Assembly (NCBI RefSeq): GCF_021538615.1
Contig: NZ_JAJHIZ010000002.1
Span: forward strand, 1,116,001-1,180,000
Direction of reading: 5' to 3'
Source: Niabella agricola
GTDB taxonomy: Bacteria; Bacteroidota; Bacteroidia; Chitinophagales; Chitinophagaceae
Length of the DNA stretch: 64,000 nucleotides
Both the position numbers and the translations under genes were made by a program. Under the pieces are notes generated by a model, which saw nothing but the letters and a program-made list of their open reading frames with translations, was not told the origin of the DNA and did not search any database. Each line of letters starts with the position of its first letter. The first letter of the stretch is position 1. This document shows, one piece after another, positions 17,979 through 26,295 of the stretch.

Positions 17979-20666
17979 TTATTCTGATGTATGGGCCGGG
18001 ATCCAGATTTTGCTCAGGGGTTCCCGCGCGGCATCTTCTGCCGGCAGGGGTGTTGCCGCCACCCGGTTCATCCGGCTATAATTGGGGATCGCCAGTAACG
18101 GCGATCCATCTGTCCAGCTCCCCTTAATCACCATAACGCCGCGTAGCAGATCGGGTCTCCATTGCAAACTCAACGGCCCGTTACTGATCGTTTTTTTGAT
18201 ATCCTGGTCGGCGGCTTCCACATTATAAACAAGCGGGCCATAACGAAGCGCCACCTTCCCTTTATCGGCGGCGATGCGCGCATCAGCGGTTACGCGTTGT
18301 ATTTCCATTGGCAATTCCAGGTCGATCTGATCTCCTTTTTCCCATACTCTGGTAACCGCCACGTAACCCTGATGCACTGTTGAAGCAATCATCCTGCCGT
18401 TTACAGACATGAATTTCAGCCCCTGCACCAAGGGCACGGCCCTGTACAGTTTGCTGGTGCTGCGATTGGGCACACGGATATAAATCGTAAATGCTTTTTT
18501 TTGATCCGGATTTACCGTAATACGAACCTTTCCGCTCCAGGGGTAATCTGTTTTTTGTATCATCTCTACGTCTGTGCCCGCAACCTGATCCACTTTGATG
18601 GTACTTCCTACAAAAAGGTTTACATAAAGTCCCTGTTCGCCCCTGACATAGGTCCAGGTGGGCAACATCAGCAGCGTGCGGGGAATATTGCCTACACAGC
18701 AGGGACACACATGCCAGGCGTATCTTGGCTGACTGGTAGACAGCGCATTCGTATACGTAAAGTATTTGCCATCGAGCGATAAGGACCCCAGCAAGGCATT
18801 GTACATCGTTTCTTCATAAAGGTCTGCATATTTGGCATCATGGTAGGCCAGGTTCATCTTATACTGAAAAAATATGAGCCCGCAGCTGGAGCAGGACTCG
18901 CAGTAAGCATCATTGCCTAATGAAAAATCAGGACCGAAACCTTCGGAGGTTTCACCACTTCCGATTCCGCCGGTGATATAATATTTCCGGTTCACCATAT
19001 TGTCCCAAAGCGACATTACCGCACTTTGATAATCCACATCACCGGTTTCTGCGGCCACATCTGCCATGCCTGAATAATTATAGGTGGCGCGCACCGCATG
19101 TCCTACAGCTTCATACTGTTGCTGCACCGGTACATGGCTCTGATCATAAGAACTTCCGCCATTGCGGTTATCCAGCAGGAACCGGGCCAGCTTAATATAG
19201 CTGTCTCCATGGCTTTGATGTCCCTCCATATCATTCACAAACCGGCCAAACCGCACCAGGGCCTGCTCCATTTCCTGGTGTCCGTCGTACCAGGCATTTT
19301 TGCCCGGACCAATGTAGGCGACCCAGCAATCCGCCAGTTTTTTGGCCGCATTGTACAGGCGCTTGTCCTTACCCTCTGTAAGCGTGTAGTGATTGATCGC
19401 CGATTCAATAAAGTACCCCGCCACATATCCTTCATGGTTCCCCCGCCCCTCCGGAGACCAGCGGTTATGCCACCTGTTGGTATCGCGCAATGTAAAGGCC
19501 GTTTGCAGATAGCCATCGGATTCCTGCGCCGCCAGGATGATGGGGATCCACCGGTTCAGGGTTTTCTGCATTTTCTGCTGGGCTGCAATCATCTCCTGGT
19601 CACCCTGCGGATCCACCATAAGGGCTTCGCACATCGCCTCCACCGTCTGGTGCACCCAGGCATTTGAGAATACGTAGCCCTTATGCGGTCCGTGCGGCGC
19701 TCCACGCAGCGCTTTTGCGGCCTCAATAAAATTATCAATACCTCCGTTTCCAACGGACAGATCGGTGCGTTCGCATTGATCGATACAAAAGGGAATCCAG
19801 CTAACGATCAGTGCTTTGACCCGGTCGCTCCATAACTGATGATCTACCCTATAACGGCGTGTATACACCACATCCAGGCGCCGGGCCGGTGGCGGTGAGA
19901 CCACTTTTACTTTTATGGAAGATCTGGCCTGCAGCTTGCCGGAAGCGGCCTCAAGAGAAAGCACATAATCGCCGGTGGCGGAGAAAACGGCCGTACCTGT
20001 TTTATCCTGCGCATTGCTGAAAGTAACCGTTCCCGGGCCTGATAACTTTTTCCATACAATCTTTTGAACCGGTGTTGATGACCGTACGCTACCCGAAAGA
20101 TATGTTTTCCCATTTAACATTACATTCCGGTCGATGCCCGCATCCACAAGCGGCGGATAGGCGGCACCTTCGACCTGGTAAACCACCCATTCCTGCAACG
20201 ACGGCACCTGCCGGTAAGCGGCATCTATCTCCAGCCGCAGGCGGGTGGTTTTTATTTCATCAAAACGGCTATGATTGAACACGTCGTTCTTTAGTCCCAG
20301 TCCCGTAACATTCTTCACCGGCACAAAACCCTTACCATTCCAGTATTGAATGCGGTACGCTGCGGGTATGGGTTCACGGCCGTTAAAATTGTGCCAGTAC
20401 AAGGCGATCTCTTCTATCGCCACCGGCTGTTTCCACTCGTATTGCACCCATTGCACCTCCGGACGGGATGATCCGCCATGCCCGGCCGGAGCGAGGTCGC
20501 CCTTATTTACGGGCATCACACCATCATACAAATGCGAAAAATCGTCCCCCGACCCGGAGGGCATTGCTATCATCGCCAGGTTATGCCGTTCCGGCCCCTT
20601 CTGCTGCGCAAGGCAAACGGGTATCCAAACAAGCATCAGCCAACATACACAGATACTTTTTTTCAT
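17979..20666 (-). CDS. GH127 beta-L-arabinofuranosidase with accessory domains
   Basis: I use ATG 20666, which places a signal peptide (about 1-20) first; an upstream in-frame start adds eight unlikely residues. Of 895 residues, about 25-170 look like a carbohydrate-binding F5/8-type sandwich, about 173-257 a PKD-like Ig domain, and 265 onward GH127 (DUF1680). The zinc/thiolate site is visible: E590 and C592 in CESC, and C654, C656 and C657 in HVCPCCVGN, with C656 the likely nucleophile by analogy to the HypBA1 enzyme. GH127 releases terminal beta-L-arabinofuranose, present in pectin RG-II and in hydroxyproline-linked arabino-oligosaccharides. It is the last gene of the PUL 1 minus-strand operon. 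Confidence 0.9.
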   Translation of the reverse strand: MKKSICVCWLMLVWIPVCLAQQKGPERHNLAMIAMPSGSGDDFSHLYDGVMPVNKGDLAPAGHGGSSRPEVQWVQYEWKQPVAIEEIALYWHNFNGREPIPAAYRIQYWNGKGFVPVKNVTGLGLKNDVFNHSRFDEIKTTRLRLEIDAAYRQVPSLQEWVVYQVEGAAYPPLVDAGIDRNVMLNGKTYLSGSVRSSTPVQKIVWKKLSGPGTVTFSNAQDKTGTAVFSATGDYVLSLEAASGKLQARSSIKVKVVSPPPARRLDVVYTRRYRVDHQLWSDRVKALIVSWIPFCIDQCERTDLSVGNGGIDNFIEAAKALRGAPHGPHKGYVFSNAWVHQTVEAMCEALMVDPQGDQEMIAAQQKMQKTLNRWIPIILAAQESDGYLQTAFTLRDTNRWHNRWSPEGRGNHEGYVAGYFIESAINHYTLTEGKDKRLYNAAKKLADCWVAYIGPGKNAWYDGHQEMEQALVRFGRFVNDMEGHQSHGDSYIKLARFLLDNRNGGSSYDQSHVPVQQQYEAVGHAVRATYNYSGMADVAAETGDVDYQSAVMSLWDNMVNRKYYITGGIGSGETSEGFGPDFSLGNDAYCESCSSCGLIFFQYKMNLAYHDAKYADLYEETMYNALLGSLSLDGKYFTYTNALSTSQPRYAWHVCPCCVGNIPRTLLMLPTWTYVRGEQGLYVNLFVGSTIKVDQVAGTDVEMIQKTDYPWSGKVRITVNPDQKKAFTIYIRVPNRSTSKLYRAVPLVQGLKFMSVNGRMIASTVHQGYVAVTRVWEKGDQIDLELPMEIQRVTADARIAADKGKVALRYGPLVYNVEAADQDIKKTISNGPLSLQWRPDLLRGVMVIKGSWTDGSPLLAIPNYSRMNRVAATPLPAEDAAREPLSKIWIPAHTSE

Positions 20667-20725
20667 ATACTGACCGTTCATATAAAACATAAATACATCT
20701 TTTTAAAAATTATTTTACCCAATCC

Positions 20726-22060
20726 TCACCTGCCCCATTGTTTATCGTTCACCGTTATATTTTTCAACTGCAGGTTTTTAATAAAGTCCAATGCGGTATC
20801 GGTCCCCTCCGGAGCGGTCATGCGCAGCCGCTCCAAGATAAAATCGGATAGGGTGTATTGCCTGGAGGATTTAATGTTAAGAAACGTATTACAGCTCACC
20901 CGGCAATTGCGCATGGTAATATGACGAGCAAAAGACCGGGGTTCCGGCTGCCCTTTCAGATCGAAGAACTGTGTCCAGGGGCTTATAGAAAGAAAATTGC
21001 GTGCCGTACCGGTAATATCCTCTACCAATACGTATTCATGCTGTTGCGGTGTATCGGGGCGCATCTTCAGCAGCAGCACGTGCGATGTGTTCTTTACGGT
21101 GCAGCGCCGCATAATGACATTGTGTGTAAAAACCGATTCACTCCCCAGCGTTAATGAAGGGCAGTTATCAAAGATATTGTCTTCCACAATAATATTTTGG
21201 TTGGCACCGTTGCTGGCATCCTTGTCGGCCTTGGGCCCCTTGCCTCCTTTCAGACAAACACCATCATCGTTGACCGATATATAGCAATTTTTTATCAACA
21301 CATTCCGGCATACATCCAGGTCGATCCCATCGGAACTTGGGGCGCGTACCTCGAATCCGTTATTGGTACCTGCCAAGATCCGAACCCCCAGGATTTTCAG
21401 GTTCTCACATTTATAATAATGCGAAGTCCAGAACGGCGAATTCAGCAACTGTACCCCTGAAACCTGCACATTCCTGCTGTTTGAAACAAATAAGAGCCGC
21501 GGGCGTTGCTCATCCATATTGGTGCATTCAGGATTCCACTGGCGGCGCAGCCAGAATGCTTTCCAGCAGTTCAGTCCATTGCCATTAATGGTACCCTTGC
21601 CCGAAATCGTAAACCCGTCCAGCCCGTCGGCATTCACCAGGGCTGCGAAATATTTCAATGACTGTCCCTCGATCCGGGTGGTAACCACCTTAAAATCGGC
21701 GATACGATCGCTGCATTTGAGGGTGGCGCCTTCCTCCAGGTATAAATGTGTTTTTGGCTTAAAAAACAGGGAACCGCTGAGGAAAACACCTTTCGGGATG
21801 ATAATAACGCCCCCTCCTTCGCCGGCCGCTTTGTCAATCACTGCCTGGATATGCCCGGTTTGGACTACTGTACTATCGTTCCTTACACCATGATCTGTAA
21901 TGTTGTACTTTTTGCCCAATGTATGGAGCTCAGCGACAGCCGTATCAGAGAACCAGGCAGGTATAGGCGTACTATCGGGGAAGCGTTGCGCCGTGCTCTT
22001 TAAAACAGGAACCGTAAGCACCAGCACCAGTATAAAAATGATTGTTTTTTTGTTCTGCAT
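20726..22060 (-). CDS. GH28 polygalacturonase/rhamnogalacturonase
   Basis: A 444-residue parallel beta-helix enzyme with a signal peptide (about 1-24). GH28 motif I appears as SSDGID (D244) in place of NTDG, and motif II as NDDG (D265, D266), giving the three catalytic aspartates. The GHG motif is replaced by CPS before LTLGSE (about 301-308), and the RIK motif appears as LLKMR with the lysine kept. The family hydrolyses alpha-galacturonosyl linkages in pectin by inversion. The altered GHG suggests an exo-acting or rhamnogalacturonan-specific subgroup. It lies 6 bases after the CE12 gene in the PUL 1 operon. Confidence 0.88.
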   Translation of the reverse strand: MQNKKTIIFILVLVLTVPVLKSTAQRFPDSTPIPAWFSDTAVAELHTLGKKYNITDHGVRNDSTVVQTGHIQAVIDKAAGEGGGVIIIPKGVFLSGSLFFKPKTHLYLEEGATLKCSDRIADFKVVTTRIEGQSLKYFAALVNADGLDGFTISGKGTINGNGLNCWKAFWLRRQWNPECTNMDEQRPRLLFVSNSRNVQVSGVQLLNSPFWTSHYYKCENLKILGVRILAGTNNGFEVRAPSSDGIDLDVCRNVLIKNCYISVNDDGVCLKGGKGPKADKDASNGANQNIIVEDNIFDNCPSLTLGSESVFTHNVIMRRCTVKNTSHVLLLKMRPDTPQQHEYVLVEDITGTARNFLSISPWTQFFDLKGQPEPRSFARHITMRNCRVSCNTFLNIKSSRQYTLSDFILERLRMTAPEGTDTALDFIKNLQLKNITVNDKQWGR

Positions 22061-22066
22061 GTTTGA

Positions 22067-22858
22067 TCATTTAACCTTACCTGGCAGATTGATAAACTCC
22101 CGGAGCCCGCAGTTTTTCAGGGCGGTTATGCCGGCGATCACCATTTCCGCATTCAGCGTAGAACCTTCAAGATCCGGATGCGTATGATCTTTCGGGAAGA
22201 ATTTATTGACCGCCTCCGCGCCTAAACGGTCGTATTGATCGGCAACGCGCTGGTTCAGATCGATGAAAAACGCACCGGTTTGCTCCGCTACCTGTTTTGC
22301 CCAGAGCCCGTAATCCTGGTCGCCGCGTTTCACTTTTCCGTCGTTAAAATTATTGCGCGGAACCGGTGAGCAAATAATGGGGATGGCTCCTTTTTTCCTG
22401 GCTTCGTTTACAAATCTGCGCATGTAATACCCGTAAGTATATACCGTTTCATTGACCTTGCGGATGGGATTATAAATCGTTCTGCGCTCGTCACCAATCC
22501 CCTTAATAGTTCCGCGCGCCCTTGCGGTGTCATCCAGCGGGCTGCTGTCGTTATGCCCAAACTGTATGAGCACATAATCGCCTTTTTTAAGAGTTTTCAA
22601 AATGGCATCCCATCGCCCGTCCGTAATAAATGTACGGCTGCTCCGGCCCCCAATGGCATGATTTTGCACCTCTATTTTTGCCGTATCAAAATAGCTCCCG
22701 ATAAGGCTTCCCCACCCCCAGAGCGCATCTGCTCCTTTTCCGCTTCCGTTCTTAACGGTTGAATCGCCAATAATGTATAATACCGGCCTTGGCTTCAGAT
22801 ACGAAAACGAGACCAGGATGATGCTGACAACAGCCAGGAGATATTTGAAGTATTTCAT
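22067..22858 (-). CDS. CE12 rhamnogalacturonan acetylesterase (SGNH hydrolase)
   Basis: A 263-residue SGNH/GDSL esterase with an N-terminal hydrophobic signal (about 5-20). Block I is IIGDST (S33, nucleophile), block II the IGGRSSR loop (G70-G71), block III GHND (N103) and block V DHTH (D224, H227), so the full catalytic set is present. CE12 enzymes remove acetyl groups from galacturonic acid in the rhamnogalacturonan backbone so that glycosidases and lyases can act. It sits between the GH43-like and GH28 genes, nearly abutting the latter, within the PUL 1 operon. Confidence 0.9.
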   Translation of the reverse strand: MKYFKYLLAVVSIILVSFSYLKPRPVLYIIGDSTVKNGSGKGADALWGWGSLIGSYFDTAKIEVQNHAIGGRSSRTFITDGRWDAILKTLKKGDYVLIQFGHNDSSPLDDTARARGTIKGIGDERRTIYNPIRKVNETVYTYGYYMRRFVNEARKKGAIPIICSPVPRNNFNDGKVKRGDQDYGLWAKQVAEQTGAFFIDLNQRVADQYDRLGAEAVNKFFPKDHTHPDLEGSTLNAEMVIAGITALKNCGLREFINLPGKVK

Positions 22859-22870
22859 GTTTATTTGATT

Positions 22871-22919
22871 GAGAAGTCAGATTTGAGATTCGAGATTCGA
22901 GATTTGAGACCAGAGATTT
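22871..22919. repeat. Degenerate heptanucleotide tandem repeat (7 x 7 nt)
   Basis: Seven 7-base units run without interruption: GAGAAGT, CAGATTT, GAGATTC, GAGATTC, GAGATTT, GAGACCA, GAGATTT. They lie between the start of CE12 and the end of the GH43-like gene, inside the PUL 1 operon. Unit number could vary by slippage and alter spacing or mRNA structure; the effect is unknown. Confidence 0.8.
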
Positions 22920-22939
22920 ACTATTCATCTTCTCCACAG

Positions 22940-23863
22940 TCATTCTTTAAAAAATGTTTCAAATTCCTTCTGGGTAATCATAAAAACGGTTCCGTGTTTT
23001 AAACCCGTTGGCATGCGGAGCTTGTCGGAAACATCCACCCAGTTTTTCAGATCAGCGGAGCGGATCGCTCCATAACTATGATCGCGGTATTTATCAAAAT
23101 AAACGATCCACTCCCGGCCCATTTGTAACACGGTGGGGCCTTCCGCCCAGTAGTTGCCGGTAACAGGGGCCGAAGGTGCACCATAATCTTTATACAGGTA
23201 TCTACTGGCTGCAATTCGGATATTCTTCTGCGGTACCGGCAACTTTGTCTCATCTTTAAGAAACATCAGATACTGCCCGTCCTGCTCCTTTATGGTGGCA
23301 TCAATAACCGTAAATCCCTTGTTATACAATATTTCCGGCTTTGAAAAGGTTTTGAAATCTTTTGTAAACACATAGTACATCCGGTGGTTATACCGGCCAT
23401 CGCCGGACGAATCTGTGTCGGGGAACCGGCCGGGAATAGTAGTGGCCCAGTAGATCATGTAGCGCTTATTTTTTGCGTCGTAGTTGATTTCGGGCGCCCA
23501 GCAATTCAGCGCATTTTCATGCTCCATTAAAGGAAGATAGCGTTGCGCACTCCAGTGCACCAGGTCTTTTGAAGCGGCATACCCGATGCCTTTTTCATTC
23601 CAGCTCACGGTCCACACCATATGAAACAAACCATCAGGTCCTTTAATGATACAGGGGTCGCGCATCAGTTTATCCTTACCAGCGGCCGGTGTTAGAAAAG
23701 ACCGGTCATCCCGGAGCGCTGTCCACTGATATCCGTCCCTGCTATAGGCCAGGTGTAAACCATCCTGTCCATTATCTTTAAAATAGCAGAACATATATAC
23801 GTTATCCTCCTGGGCCATAAGCCTCGTGGTAATAAAGAAAAGGAATATCATATATTTTCTCAT
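22940..23863 (-). CDS. GH43-like secreted glycoside hydrolase
   Basis: A 307-residue protein with a short signal peptide (about 1-17) and a five-bladed propeller pattern: LHLAYSRDGYQWTAL, MRDPCIIKGPDGLFHMVWT, CWAPEINYDAKNKRYMIYW, TVIDATIKEQDGQYLMF and YWAEGPTVL. D in RDP, E in CWAPE and E in AEGP fit the GH43-type acid/base, modulator and general acid positions. The precise specificity (arabinose or galactose side chains) cannot be read. It is part of the PUL 1 operon downstream of SusD. Confidence 0.78.
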   Translation of the reverse strand: MRKYMIFLFFITTRLMAQEDNVYMFCYFKDNGQDGLHLAYSRDGYQWTALRDDRSFLTPAAGKDKLMRDPCIIKGPDGLFHMVWTVSWNEKGIGYAASKDLVHWSAQRYLPLMEHENALNCWAPEINYDAKNKRYMIYWATTIPGRFPDTDSSGDGRYNHRMYYVFTKDFKTFSKPEILYNKGFTVIDATIKEQDGQYLMFLKDETKLPVPQKNIRIAASRYLYKDYGAPSAPVTGNYWAEGPTVLQMGREWIVYFDKYRDHSYGAIRSADLKNWVDVSDKLRMPTGLKHGTVFMITQKEFETFFKE

Positions 23864-23906
23864 CGCTTGCTTTTTTAACGCTTCAATAGCGGTTTATTAA
23901 AATACA

Positions 23907-24275
23907 TTATCCAACCGGGGGGCGGTTGTGTGGTTCTTTGGCGTTGCTGCTCTTTGACAAACCGAAGTAAAAATACAGGGTTCTTTTTACAGCCCCTTGA
24001 ATTCTTGCCGGTTTACTCCGGCGACCCAATGAAACCATATTCCGGTTCAGAGCCAGTACCAGCTTGCTGTCAATCGGCGGAATGGCATCCGGAAAGGAAA
24101 TATCCTGGCGGCAATTTTGGAACAGGCGGGAGCAACGGACGAACCCTAATGGTACCGGATCATCATACCGCGGTTTGGGAGCAGTTTGCCCCGGCAGTGT
24201 TACTGGTGCCGGCAAGACGAGCATCGCCGTAAAGATGCTTTTAGTCTTTTTTATTGCTGGTTTCAATACGGTCAT
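23907..24275 (-). CDS. Possible small secreted protein between SusD and the GH43-like gene
   Basis: A 122-residue open frame begins 4 bases after the SusD stop. It has a basic N-terminus followed by a short hydrophobic stretch (AMLVLPAPVTLPG) that could be a weak signal. I recognise no family, and the proline/arginine-rich composition is unlike its neighbours. The position in the operon favours a gene, but the sequence may equally be the decayed remains of one filling the 416-base gap 23864-24279. Confidence 0.25.
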   Translation of the reverse strand: MTVLKPAIKKTKSIFTAMLVLPAPVTLPGQTAPKPRYDDPVPLGFVRCSRLFQNCRQDISFPDAIPPIDSKLVLALNRNMVSLGRRSKPARIQGAVKRTLYFYFGLSKSSNAKEPHNRPPVG

Positions 24276-24279
24276 ACTA

Positions 24280-26265
24280 CTAGTTATACCCCGGGTTTTG
24301 ATAAGCAGCCATTTCTTCAGCCGTCATCGGCTTGCCATTCATCTGCTGCGCCAGCATCTGTTGGTAGGGAATCGGCCGGCGTTTATGGTACCGGGCAAAG
24401 GAAGGGCTGATATCGGCGTTGAAGAGCCGCGTGCGGTCATACAGGGTTTCTGTACGCGCCAGGTCCTCCCAACGATAAAACTCTCCGCACAACTCTCTTG
24501 TCCGTTCGTTCAATATAAAGTGAATGAACCGGTCCGTGGTTGAAGTTACGTTATCCGGATAAAGCTCACCCGGCGCATTGGTGGTAAATAGCTGTTCTGT
24601 GGCGAGGTTGGCGGTCTCGGTATTATCCAGCGTATTGGCCCCACCCAGGTATTGCCAGATCTGCGGGCTCCGGCTTTCATTGGATTTGTAGGCTGCTCTT
24701 TTCCGAAGCACGTTCACATAATTAAGCGCCGTTGCATAATCCCCTTTGCGGCCATAGGCTTCCGCAATCATCAGGTAGGTTTCAGCAAGCCGGGCATAGG
24801 TGCCGTTCCGGATTCCTCTTGCTTCATTGTTGGTGGTCGTAAGACGGATGGGATCCGAAAATTTTATCATTGAAAGGTATTTGTTGGCATTGAAATCGGA
24901 AGACACGGCTCCGCCAACGGCGGTTTGCTTGTAGCGTGCGAATACTGCATAGTAACGCATAGCGGCAATCTTTGAAGTAAGAACGGGATTACCGGCCGGG
25001 TTTACGATAAACAGGGCCGCCGTATCCCCCGGCATTACGCGGGGCTTACCGATAAGCGAGGGATTGGGCGCGTCTGCCGCCGTAAATTTCGGAAGCGTTT
25101 CTTTTTCAGCATAGGGTACATTCCGGTAAAATACGGTTTGAAAAGTTTTAAAGAACCGCGAGTCGTGCACTTTATCAAAAATATCAATAGTATAATCGGT
25201 AGGACGCAGCCGCCGGTAGGGTCTTCCGTTAAAGAAGTCTCTTGTCATGCCCGGCATGCCGGCATCATACTGCGTTGGGTAATACAGATGTGTGGTATTA
25301 TTGGTGCCTGCCAGGCTAAGGTTACTGCTGAATTGCGCAGCAAAGATGATTTCATTGCTGGCATTATTGGCATCAATCTTTGCTTTACTGCCTGTGGGCG
25401 GAACCCCGGCCTGCCCAAGCGGCGCAATGATCCCATCCGGGTAGCCGGCATTAAAGAGGTTGCCATAATCGCTCTCCAGTGTGTGGCCGCTATTGGCAAT
25501 GACCTCGTTGGCGTAATAAATAACGCTGTCCATATCTGTGGCTTTTTGTCCGCGTTGCTCGGTAACAGCACTGCCCCGGGTAAGGTATACCTTAGCCAGG
25601 TAATGATCAACCATTGCCCGGGTGGCCCTTCCGCGATCGGTTCCGCTATAACGCCAGGGCAATACCGGTCCGGCTTCCTGCAGGTCTTTAATGATCTGAT
25701 TATATACCGCAGCCTCTGTTGCCCTCGGAAATTCATACTGAGGTTCCTTTGGTACGGTTAGTACCAGGGGTACCCCTCCCAGCTGTTGTAAGAGCTGGAA
25801 ATAATAAAATCCCCTCAATGCCTTCAATTCTGCAATGCGCAGGTCTTTCTTTGCCTGGGTTCCCAATACAGCCGATGACGGGTTATCATAGGCGGTAATC
25901 AGCTCAATACCCTGGTTGCAACGCCGGATGCCCGCGTAGTCGTTCTCCCACAGATCATTTACAAACGGGTCGTTGGAGTTCAGATTGGCATCGTAATCGT
26001 TATATCGCACGTTGTTGAACTGATCACCCTCCCGAAACTCATCGGTACCGAAATTGGACATACAATAAGACTGCTCACCCGTAAATTTCCACTGCAGCGG
26101 CGCGTAAGCCGATTTCACCAGGTCCTCCAGCCCCGCATCGGTTTTATAATAGTCTTCATTGAGCGTGGTTACCAAATCTTCTTTTATAAATTTCTTACAG
26201 GATACCGTCAGCACCATCAAAATAGCTAACATCATCCATCTTCTGTCTGTATATATATATTTCAT
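24280..26265 (-). CDS. SusD/RagB family outer-membrane glycan-binding lipoprotein
   Basis: A 661-residue lipoprotein (lipobox LTVSC, C23). TPR-like helices give the SusD signature ELKALRGFYYFQLLQQLGGVPLV near residues 150-170. The C-terminal half has the conserved ETYLMIAEAYGRKGDYATALNYVNVLRKRA and ILNERTRELCGEFYRWEDLAR segments, and it ends in the usual NPGYN. SusD proteins sit on the cell surface as a lid on the SusC channel and bind oligosaccharides. It follows its SusC partner by 30 bases and is part of PUL 1. Confidence 0.95.
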   Translation of the reverse strand: MKYIYTDRRWMMLAILMVLTVSCKKFIKEDLVTTLNEDYYKTDAGLEDLVKSAYAPLQWKFTGEQSYCMSNFGTDEFREGDQFNNVRYNDYDANLNSNDPFVNDLWENDYAGIRRCNQGIELITAYDNPSSAVLGTQAKKDLRIAELKALRGFYYFQLLQQLGGVPLVLTVPKEPQYEFPRATEAAVYNQIIKDLQEAGPVLPWRYSGTDRGRATRAMVDHYLAKVYLTRGSAVTEQRGQKATDMDSVIYYANEVIANSGHTLESDYGNLFNAGYPDGIIAPLGQAGVPPTGSKAKIDANNASNEIIFAAQFSSNLSLAGTNNTTHLYYPTQYDAGMPGMTRDFFNGRPYRRLRPTDYTIDIFDKVHDSRFFKTFQTVFYRNVPYAEKETLPKFTAADAPNPSLIGKPRVMPGDTAALFIVNPAGNPVLTSKIAAMRYYAVFARYKQTAVGGAVSSDFNANKYLSMIKFSDPIRLTTTNNEARGIRNGTYARLAETYLMIAEAYGRKGDYATALNYVNVLRKRAAYKSNESRSPQIWQYLGGANTLDNTETANLATEQLFTTNAPGELYPDNVTSTTDRFIHFILNERTRELCGEFYRWEDLARTETLYDRTRLFNADISPSFARYHKRRPIPYQQMLAQQMNGKPMTAEEMAAYQNPGYN

Positions 26266-26295
26266 ATCAGGCTTTTTAATTAGTATATATTTAAA

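Noticed and set aside
19098..19667. Long plus-strand frame inside the GH127 gene
   Set aside because: Antisense shadow of a gene with complete GH127 motifs.
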